A DNA stretch of 28,975 nt. Source: an uncultured Pseudomonadota bacterium (GTDB lineage Bacteria; Desulfobacterota_B; Binatia; UBA9968). The position numbers and the translations under genes are program-made. Position 1 is the first letter of the stretch; the number at the start of each line of letters is the position of its first letter. Below, piece after piece: positions 7,876-13,736 of the stretch. The notes beneath the pieces are model-generated. The model was not told the origin of the DNA and searched no databases. It saw nothing but the letters and a program-made list of their open reading frames with translations. The stretch spans positions 1 to 28,975 of the forward strand of contig CAMLCX010000008.1 in NCBI GenBank assembly GCA_946478635.1. Direction: 5' to 3'.

Positions 7876-8327
7876 CAGGTGTCTTCCTCCATTCGCTTCT
7901 TGACGGCTTGGGCAAATTCGTCGAGCACCTGATCCGCCTTGCGCTTGATGATTCCATGTCCCAGCGCCGCAAGCTTCCCCAAAATGTCCACTGACGCCAC
8001 GAAAGCAAGCACGGTTTTGCCGTCCTGCTCCCGCAAATGGACGTCCAAATCGACTTTCATGCGACTGCCAATTTTGTTATCGGCGCCCGAGGCCTGGGCT
8101 TTGATGTGCGACAATTCTTCGCGTTCGAGAACTTCGATGTTGGTCGGAAACTCGACTTTGAAAGGCCCGACCTTTTCCACCATTGTCGCGGAATACTTTT
8201 TCCCCTCCTCCAGGGTTTTTGCATCCTTGCATCCCGGTACGCAGGCGATGAAACGATCCACGTCCCAAATAAACTTCCAGACTTTCTCGCGCGGCGTGAG
8301 AATTTCCACTTCCTTTTGAAATTGCAA
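7875..8327 (-). CDS. SRPBCC-fold CoxG-like protein
   Basis: A 150-residue protein of the CO dehydrogenase subunit G family (SRPBCC/START fold). The family pattern is clear: N-terminal TPREKVWKFIWDVDRFIACVPGCKDAK at 11-37, a middle VGPFKVEFPTNIEV and a C-terminal helix LGHGIIKRKADQVLDEFAQAVKK. CoxG has been linked to membrane anchoring or maturation of CO dehydrogenase; here the exact job is inferred. The start is TTG at 8327-8325: a perfect-looking GGAGGA lies 7 bases upstream, and no ATG fits. It is the first gene of the coxG-coxM-coxS-like set and overlaps the next start by one base. Confidence 0.88.
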   Translation of the reverse strand: MQFQKEVEILTPREKVWKFIWDVDRFIACVPGCKDAKTLEEGKKYSATMVEKVGPFKVEFPTNIEVLEREELSHIKAQASGADNKIGSRMKVDLDVHLREQDGKTVLAFVASVDILGKLAALGHGIIKRKADQVLDEFAQAVKKRMEEDT

Positions 8328-8456
8328 GAAAATTCCTCCGAATCAATGTCCTGTTTTTGGTATCAGAACGGCGCCGACCGTGCAAGCAAAGCGGACTCGG
8401 ACTTCGTCCGACTCCACGATCACAGACAGACACGCGGAGACGGCGCCTGCGTAAAA

Positions 8457-9428
8457 TCAGTCTCCAGGCCCGGAAACGGTGGCGTCTTTGAAATCTTTTA
8501 GATGGGCCTTCAGTTTCTTCTTCACGCGTTCCTCGATTTGCCGAACGCGCTCGCGGCTAATACCGTACTTTTCGCCGATCTCGCGAAGCGTCAGCGGATC
8601 TTCATTAAGAAGCCGCTCGCGGTAGATCACCAGCTCTTTGTCCTTCAGACCCTTGGCAAACTGCTCCATTTTATCACGCAACAGCTCGCGATACTGATTG
8701 TCCGCGAACTCCTCTTCCGGCCCCTGCTTGCTGTCCTGCAGGAAGTTGAGCATCGTCGCTTCTTCATCCTCGCCGAGCGGCACATCGACGGACAGGTCGC
8801 GGGCAGCGAGGCGCTGCTCCATCTCAACGACTTCGTCTTCTTTTACGTTCAAGCGTTGGGCGAGCAACTTCGGGCCGGGAGTCAAACCTTCGGCCTCGAT
8901 TTTTTCCTTTTCTCTCTGAAGGTTGAAAAACAACTTTCGCTGCGCCTGGGTGGTGCCTATTTTTACCATGCGCCAGTCATTCATGATGTAGCGAATCATG
9001 TAAGCGCGAATCCACCAGACAGCGTACGAAGGAAAGCGCACGCCGCGATAGGGATCGAAATTCTTCACCGCCTCCATCAACCCCATATTGCCCTCCTGGA
9101 TCAAATCCAGAAGGTTCTTAAATGCCTTCTGATACTCACGGGCGATCATGACGACCAAGCGAAGATTCGCGGTCACCAGTCGATAAGCAGCATCAAGGTC
9201 GCCGAATTCTTTGTACTTTACGGCGAGATCGTGCTCGTCCTCGCGGCTCAATAAGGCGAACCGGCGAATTTCGCTAAGATAACGCTGCAGCGGATCAAAT
9301 GGAACGAGCGCTTTGTCACGCCGTTCCTCTTCGCTACCGCCTTCATCGGTTATTCCGAGCAGAGACCTGGGAGACCCGATGTCTGGGAGTGAGAAATTTA
9401 ATTCGGTATTCTTATCGTCGTCAGACAT
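8457..9428 (-). CDS. rpoH: RNA polymerase heat-shock-type sigma factor
   Basis: A sigma-70 family factor of 323 residues. Region 2 shows NLRLVVMIAREYQ and LDLIQEGNMGLMEAVKNFDP; region 2.4 is FPSYAVWWIRAYMIRYIMND. The RpoH box QRKLFFNLQ at 163-171 is diagnostic for sigma-32-type factors. Region 4.2 carries the helix-turn-helix LREIGEKYGISRERVRQIEERV at 281-302. There is a roughly 40-residue acidic N-terminal extension and no long region 1.1 as in RpoD. It likely directs transcription of stress genes. No strong ribosome binding site precedes ATG 9428. The omega-subunit gene lies upstream on the same strand, an arrangement that could be co-transcribed. Some lineages carry several RpoH paralogs, so the exact regulon is unknown. 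Confidence 0.93.
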   Translation of the reverse strand: MSDDDKNTELNFSLPDIGSPRSLLGITDEGGSEEERRDKALVPFDPLQRYLSEIRRFALLSREDEHDLAVKYKEFGDLDAAYRLVTANLRLVVMIAREYQKAFKNLLDLIQEGNMGLMEAVKNFDPYRGVRFPSYAVWWIRAYMIRYIMNDWRMVKIGTTQAQRKLFFNLQREKEKIEAEGLTPGPKLLAQRLNVKEDEVVEMEQRLAARDLSVDVPLGEDEEATMLNFLQDSKQGPEEEFADNQYRELLRDKMEQFAKGLKDKELVIYRERLLNEDPLTLREIGEKYGISRERVRQIEERVKKKLKAHLKDFKDATVSGPGD

Positions 9429-9557
9429 GAGCGGCGTTTAAACCCGCGTTCACCAAGAACCGCAACTAAGAAATTGTTTGGTGATGGGAGCTGATCGAAT
9501 GTGCGGAGAGTCAATCGGTTATGGGAACTTTAAGAGCGTGGGCGCGCTCGACCGGGA

Positions 9558-9752
9558 TCAAGACCGAGAATCAGTCTTTCTCACCTTGCCCTCTGCGATC
9601 TCTCTCAACGCCACCACGACTTCGCGGTTATCCGATTCGATTAGCGGCTTTGCTCCCTTAAAGAGCAGTCTCGCTCGCTTGGAGGCCAGCATAACCAATT
9701 CGAACCGGTTGGTAACCCTCTGAAGACAATCCTCTACAGTTATCCGTGACAT
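9558..9752 (-). CDS. rpoZ: RNA polymerase omega subunit
   Basis: A 64-residue protein beginning [20 protein letters not shown], the classic omega N-terminus, followed by [27 protein letters not shown] and a short basic tail. Omega helps assemble and stabilise RNA polymerase and is part of the ppGpp site. The frame continues upstream to a TTG at 9788, but the family always starts at the MSRIT-like segment, so ATG 9752 is chosen. The length is a little under the 70-90 residues common in the family. It lies 129 bases upstream of rpoH on the same strand. Confidence 0.93.
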   Translation of the reverse strand: MSRITVEDCLQRVTNRFELVMLASKRARLLFKGAKPLIESDNREVVVALREIAEGKVRKTDSRS

Positions 9753-9906
9753 AAAAATGCCCAAGAAGTTAAGTCTGCAGAGATTCAACCAAATTTTTGA
9801 GAGGGAGTCAACGAATACAAGCGCTGCCTGTGATAGCAGCTGGCAATCGACGGGGCTGCGGGTAGCCGATGGAACTACCTAAAAGGGCGGGGGAATGGAA
9901 CTCTTT

Positions 9907-10107
9907 TTAATGCTCGATCTGAACGCTATTTCTGGTTTTTGCGAAAGCCATATCGAGAGCAATGCCGGTGACCACCGCTTGCCAGGCTTCATCCTCCGAA
10001 AGGCCGCGTCCCTTGATGGACCGCCAGAGATGAATGATTTCCTCCTCGGTGACGCTTTCGAACAGGTCCTGATCTCGTCCGCTATCCAAGGTTGTCAATG
10101 TGTTCAT
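9907..10107 (-). CDS. Small conserved-looking protein of unknown function
   Basis: A 66-residue acidic protein, not recognised. The sequence looks coding: a short polar N-terminus, then an amphipathic helical part (EEEIIHLWRSIKGRGLSEDEAWQAVV) and a hydrophobic helix (TGIALDMAFA). There is no signal peptide and no Cys. A GAGAG ribosome-binding-like site lies about 8 bases before ATG 10107, and a perfect inverted repeat sits 12 bases upstream of the start. The opposite strand also has an open frame (9895-10125), but its composition is less protein-like. It sits alone between rpoZ and the RidA operon, on the same strand as both. Confidence 0.5.
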   Translation of the reverse strand: MNTLTTLDSGRDQDLFESVTEEEIIHLWRSIKGRGLSEDEAWQAVVTGIALDMAFAKTRNSVQIEH

Positions 10108-10119
10108 CGTAAGTCTCTC

Positions 10120-10135
10120 GGTTGAACTTTCAACC
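10120..10135. promoter_or_regulatory. Perfect inverted repeat just upstream of the 66-residue gene
   Basis: GGTTGAA and TTCAACC (7 bases each) around a 2-base CT centre, 12 bases before the start codon of the small minus-strand gene. The near-zero spacer is more like a dimeric protein operator than an RNA hairpin. No matching copy was noticed elsewhere in the window. Function is inferred from position only. Confidence 0.35.
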
Positions 10136-10319
10136 GCCCTTTTCAGTGATGCACGTCAAGAAAGCAAGAGAAGTGCCATTAATGCAATTACTTGATTTAG
10201 CTAGAAATCAACCCTTACTGGGGCCAAACGGTGTCGGTAACTTAAGCAAAGATTGTCGAATACGACGCAAAAAATGGCGCTTCTTGAAGGAATATTCCTT
10301 CAACTGTGTTTCTTGCAGA

Positions 10320-10721
10320 CTAGTCGATCAGGGCGATGCCGGATATCTCAAGCATGCAGGAAGGATTGTATAGGCGCTTGACCTCGACCAATGTGATTGC
10401 CGGAAAGTGTTTTCCAAAGACTGCGCGGTAAGCGCTGCCCAGCGGCTTTTTGTTATCCCAATAGGCTTCCAGATTGGTAATGTAGATCGTCAACACCATA
10501 TATTGCGTGGGGCGCCCGCCGGCTCCCTCAATAGCGGTCTTCAAGTTTTTCATGACCTGGGTAAACTGCGCGAGGAAGTCGCCTTCGCCGACCACCTCGC
10601 CTTTTTCGTTGAACGGCGCTTGGCCGGCCACATGGACAATCGTCCCTCCGGTTATTTTTGCGACATGAGCATAGCCGACCGGCGGTTCCAAACCGGCCGG
10701 ATCGATCAGTTCAAATGGCAT
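10320..10721 (-). CDS. RidA-family (YjgF/YER057c/UK114) protein
   Basis: A 133-residue protein of the RidA superfamily. Canonical RidA hydrolyses reactive enamine/imine intermediates; many relatives act inside catabolic pathways. The C-terminal signature VEVKRLYNPSCMLEISGIAL at 112-131 contains the conserved Arg116, equivalent to the active-site Arg of E. coli RidA, and Glu125. VAGQAPFNEKGEVV at 31-44 matches the family N-terminal motif. The start is supported by GAGGAG 8 bases before ATG 10721. It is the last gene of a four-gene minus-strand operon and lies 13 bases after the LLM oxidoreductase, which suggests a pathway-specific role and not general housekeeping. Confidence 0.9.
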   Translation of the reverse strand: MPFELIDPAGLEPPVGYAHVAKITGGTIVHVAGQAPFNEKGEVVGEGDFLAQFTQVMKNLKTAIEGAGGRPTQYMVLTIYITNLEAYWDNKKPLGSAYRAVFGKHFPAITLVEVKRLYNPSCMLEISGIALID

Positions 10722-10734
10722 GCGTTTTTCTCCT

Positions 10735-11751
10735 CTAACTGTTCACGCCCGTGGTCGCCGGGCTCCAATAGCTAATGAAACTTTTCATTTCATTGACGAG
10801 ATCGTCGGAGGCCGCGACATACGGCAGGATAATTCTTGTCGCGCCCGCCTCCGCGTACGGCTTGATTTGCTCGACGACTTCCAGGGCAGAGGTTGCCGCC
10901 ACCAGGGGCAAAGACGCAAACATCCTGTCCGTGATCAAGCGCCGGGCGGCGTGAAATCCTTGGGACTTCCAGGCGCCGCGCATCGCCTCGACTTCAGCGC
11001 CAAAGCCCATGCGGCCGAGCAGTTCGCGGTAGTAATCGGCGAGCGCATAATAGGCGAGCGCATGGCTCAGCGCGTCCCGCGCCGTCGAATAGTCGGACGC
11101 GATGGAGCAACGAATCTTGCAGATAATTTCCATCGCCGCGGGATCCTTCCCTGCCTCGCGGGCGCCGGCCCTCACCTCGCCTGCGATTCGGCGAATCTCG
11201 GTCGGATTAGCCATGTTGATCAAAACGCCGTCCGAGATTTTTCCGGCAAGCCGCGTCATCTTGGGACCGAACGCCGCGAGGTAAATAGGAACCACGCGGC
11301 CGGACGGCTTGAAAGCCATTTTAAAATTATGCGCGGAAAAATATTTGCCGGCAAAGCTCAGCTTGTCGCCGCGCATCGCGGCGCGCACGATGTCCAGGTA
11401 TTCTTCAACCCGGCCAAGCGGGTGATCCATAATTTGACCGTGCCATTTGGCGATCGTCGGATTCGACGAACCGATGCCCAGGAGAAACCGGCCCGACGAC
11501 AGTTCGTCCAGACCGGCGGCCTGCAGCGCCAAAGTGGCCGGCGTCCGCCCCAAAATGTGGTAGACAGCGGAACCGACTTTGAGTTTTTTGGTGACTGCGG
11601 CGATGGACGACAGCATCACCGTGGGATCTTTATTGTTGGCTTCGCCGCCCCAGGCGCAGTCAAAACCATGGGTCTCGGCTAATTGCGCCAGCTCTGGAAT
11701 CGCACCCATCGGCAACTGCGCGCCCGAATTAAACTCAATATCGATTTTCAT
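10735..11751 (-). CDS. LLM-class flavin-dependent oxidoreductase
   Basis: A luciferase-like TIM-barrel oxidoreductase of 338 residues using FMN or F420. Family features: the opening strand MKIDIEFNSGA, HGFDCAWGGEANNKDP near 28-43, KLKVGSAVYHILGRTPATLALQAAGLDELSSGRFLLGIGSSN at about 57-98 (the hallmark stretch), and GRVVPIYLAAFGPKMTRLAGKISDGVLI further on. It resembles the methylene-tetrahydromethanopterin-reductase-like subgroup, but which flavin it uses cannot be told from sequence. It is flanked closely by the TPP enzyme beta subunit (26 bases) and the RidA-like gene (13 bases). A likely role is oxidation or reduction of a small organic acid or its product in the same pathway; the substrate is unknown. 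Confidence 0.9.
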   Translation of the reverse strand: MKIDIEFNSGAQLPMGAIPELAQLAETHGFDCAWGGEANNKDPTVMLSSIAAVTKKLKVGSAVYHILGRTPATLALQAAGLDELSSGRFLLGIGSSNPTIAKWHGQIMDHPLGRVEEYLDIVRAAMRGDKLSFAGKYFSAHNFKMAFKPSGRVVPIYLAAFGPKMTRLAGKISDGVLINMANPTEIRRIAGEVRAGAREAGKDPAAMEIICKIRCSIASDYSTARDALSHALAYYALADYYRELLGRMGFGAEVEAMRGAWKSQGFHAARRLITDRMFASLPLVAATSALEVVEQIKPYAEAGATRIILPYVAASDDLVNEMKSFISYWSPATTGVNS

Positions 11752-11777
11752 GCTCGGGGAGGAACCCGGGAAGTCGA

Positions 11778-12383
11778 TTAGTCGTAGCTCGCCGGCAAAT
11801 TGGTTTTCAAAATTTCGACATGCGCGGTCTTTTCCACGTATCGGATAAAGCGATACTTATTCTCTACTTCGTCGATCGGGTACGGTGCCACCGGCTCGCG
11901 TTCTGTGCCGACTTTTACGCCGATGAAGGTTAGCGCGTCGCCGCATATTGCCTTTTCCGCGATTTGCGCAAACGCCTCGACCGATTCGGCCCAGAGAGCA
12001 TTCTTGATTCCAGCCGCGCGCGCCAAGCCGACCAGGTCGGCGCCGGCGCCCGTTGCGGTTTGCTTGCTCCCCGACGCTTCATAGACTTCGTTGTCGAAAA
12101 CGATATGCAGCAAATTCTTGGGCTTCATGCGCGCGATGGTTGGCAGCGAGGAAAGATTCATCAAAAGCGAACCGTCGCCGTCCAGTGCAACGACTCGACG
12201 TTTTGGCAGGCCCAGAGCCATGCCTAAAGCGATCGACGAACAGAGACCGAGCGTGCGCACGCGAAAATTACCGTCGCTCGGCCGCAGGGCATTCCACTCG
12301 AGCGTGACCGCGCCGGCAGAGCTCACCACGAGAGCATCGCCCGCGACCTGCGCAAGCTTCTTGAGACATTCGAACCGCTGCAT
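11778..12383 (-). CDS. Thiamine-diphosphate enzyme, PP-domain (beta) subunit, sulfopyruvate-decarboxylase-like
   Basis: A 201-residue subunit carrying the diphosphate- and Mg-binding domain of a split ThDP enzyme. The ThDP motif is seen as DGDGS at 68-72 followed 26 residues later by FDN (96-98). LGLCSSIALGMALGLP at 45-60 precedes it, as in the ComE-type beta subunit of sulfopyruvate decarboxylase and in phosphonopyruvate decarboxylase. It is paired with the alpha-type subunit 43 bases upstream on the same strand. Together they should make one decarboxylase active site, probably acting on a 2-oxo acid. I do not assign comE, because coenzyme M biosynthesis is unlikely here and many homologs have other substrates. 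The C-terminal roughly 40 residues are longer than in minimal relatives. Confidence 0.88.
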   Translation of the reverse strand: MQRFECLKKLAQVAGDALVVSSAGAVTLEWNALRPSDGNFRVRTLGLCSSIALGMALGLPKRRVVALDGDGSLLMNLSSLPTIARMKPKNLLHIVFDNEVYEASGSKQTATGAGADLVGLARAAGIKNALWAESVEAFAQIAEKAICGDALTFIGVKVGTEREPVAPYPIDEVENKYRFIRYVEKTAHVEILKTNLPASYD

Positions 12384-12398
12384 GGACTAGGTCATAAA

Positions 12399-12414
12399 TT
12401 TTGGCCGGCCAAAA
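12399..12414. repeat. Perfect 16-base palindrome between the two TPP-enzyme genes
   Basis: TTTTGGCCGGCCAAAA lies in the 43-base gap between the alpha and beta subunit genes. As RNA it could fold to a 6-bp stem with a CCGG tetraloop. It could be a processing or stabilising hairpin, or a protein site, or chance. No role is proven. Confidence 0.3.
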
Positions 12415-12426
12415 AGCTCGCGGATA

Positions 12427-12996
12427 TCAGAGCGCCTTCAGCGCCGGCCGCCGGCCCAGCAGCTCCTTGGTCAACAAAAGCGCCACCGGCCGCTTCGAAT
12501 CCTCGGTCATGATCTGCGCCCGGCGAATCAGTTCCGGCGCATCATCGGTTTCGCGCATGATGTAATACCGAATTCCCAGCGCCTGCAGCACGGGTTCGGT
12601 CAAACTTCCCGTGGTGCTGAACGTTCGATCACCGATGTCACCCGCGTAATAAATCAACAGCAGCAAGGGAATCTGGTATTGCAGCAGCGTGCTCACGATC
12701 GCGTTGTTGCTGTTGAAAAATCCGCCGTTTTGCATGATCGCAGCGCACTTTTTGCCGACCAGATAAGCGCCTGCGCAAATACCCATGCCCTCTTCTTCCC
12801 GGCACACCGGCACGTGAATGAGCTCCTGCGATTCCTCGACTGCGCGCAACAGCTCCGCAAGATTGATATCCGGCAGGGTTGCTACCAGATCGATCCCGGC
12901 GCCGCGAAGTGCCTTGACGATTGTTTGCGCTGCTTCGGTGGAATTCAATAACGACCGCCGCTCAAAATCAGTGGCTATCCGATTAACATCAAACAT
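12427..12996 (-). CDS. Thiamine-diphosphate enzyme, Pyr-domain (alpha) subunit, sulfopyruvate-decarboxylase-like
   Basis: A 189-residue subunit with the pyrimidine-binding domain of a split ThDP enzyme. The stretch VCREEEGMGICAGAYLVGKK at 64-83 holds the conserved Glu that activates the thiazolium and matches the ComD-type alpha subunit. LLNSTEAAQTIVKALRGAGID at 16-36 is the usual start of such proteins. The frame stays open to 13131, but those extra residues are not family-like, and they would overlap the divergent GST promoter and start. ATG 12996 is chosen although no clear ribosome binding site is visible. It is the first gene of the alpha-beta-LLM-RidA operon and is divergent from the GST gene. 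Confidence 0.87.
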   Translation of the reverse strand: MFDVNRIATDFERRSLLNSTEAAQTIVKALRGAGIDLVATLPDINLAELLRAVEESQELIHVPVCREEEGMGICAGAYLVGKKCAAIMQNGGFFNSNNAIVSTLLQYQIPLLLLIYYAGDIGDRTFSTTGSLTEPVLQALGIRYYIMRETDDAPELIRRAQIMTEDSKRPVALLLTKELLGRRPALKAL

Positions 12997-13096
12997 GGGG
13001 CAGATCAAGAACGAACGGCGCAACCATAGCTTTTCCTTTACGAGAAATACTAGTATAAGGACCAGAGAAAAATATTTGTCGGAAGGGAGCGCGACC

Positions 13097-13699
13097 ATGA
13101 TCAAATTATACGATTTCAAATCTTCACCCAATTGCCAGCGCGTTAAAATCGTTCTCGCGGAAAAGAATCTTCCCTACGAGATCGTGCCGATCGACTTGCG
13201 CGCGCAGCAACAAAAGACGCCGGATTATTTAAAACTCAACCCCTACGGCAAAGTGCCCGTCCTGACCGACGACGATACCGTGCTCTACGAGTCGTGCATC
13301 ATCAATGAGTATCTCGAAGAAAAATATCCCAATCCGCCGCTCCTGCCGAAGGAACCCGGTAAAAAAGCCAAGGCCCGCATTCTGATCGATTACGGCATGG
13401 CGCATTTCGACGGCCCCTATCAAAAACTCCGCATGGAGCTGATGAAAGACCCCAAGGAACAAAACCAACAGGTGATTGACGGCGCTAAAAACGATCTCAA
13501 AAAACTCCTGCAGCGCATGGAAACGGAAATCGGCGACCAGCCCTACCTCGCGGGTGATTTTTCGATAGTCGATGCCGATCTCTTGCCGCGCTTTACTCGT
13601 CTGGAAGGCTTCGGAGTTCTGCCCGACCCGTCGTTGCCGCGGCTCGGCAAATACATGGAAAGAATGAAAGCGCGGCCCTCGGTCAAAGCGGTCCTTTAG
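13097..13699 (+). CDS. Glutathione S-transferase
   Basis: A 200-residue cytoplasmic GST. The thioredoxin-fold N-terminal domain has SSPNCQRVKIVLAEKNLPYE at 9-28 (the catalytic Ser/Cys region near residues 9-13), NPYGKVPVL at 48-56 with the cis-Pro54, and ESCIINEYLEEKYP at 65-78, where Glu65-Ser66 bind the gamma-glutamyl group. The all-helical C-terminal domain shows FSIVDADLLPRFTRLE, the family's capping-box region. The start is well supported by GGAAGGGAG about 6 bases before ATG 13097; the frame is open further upstream but not family-like. It belongs to the broad bacterial beta/theta/SspA-like range; the exact class is not assigned. It is divergent from the TPP operon and may conjugate reactive compounds made there. 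Confidence 0.92.
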   Translation: MIKLYDFKSSPNCQRVKIVLAEKNLPYEIVPIDLRAQQQKTPDYLKLNPYGKVPVLTDDDTVLYESCIINEYLEEKYPNPPLLPKEPGKKAKARILIDYGMAHFDGPYQKLRMELMKDPKEQNQQVIDGAKNDLKKLLQRMETEIGDQPYLAGDFSIVDADLLPRFTRLEGFGVLPDPSLPRLGKYMERMKARPSVKAVL

Positions 13700-13736
13700 C
13701 AAGAACGCATCAGCTGCGATCCGGATAATCAACGGA

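Noticed and set aside
8502..9254. Forward frame of 250 residues
   Set aside because: It lies wholly antisense to rpoH.
10122..10373. Forward frame of 83 residues between the small gene and RidA
   Set aside because: It has no ribosome binding site, overlaps the RidA 3' end and lacks protein-like composition.
10720..11682. Forward frame of 320 residues
   Set aside because: It is antisense to the LLM oxidoreductase, which has clear family motifs.
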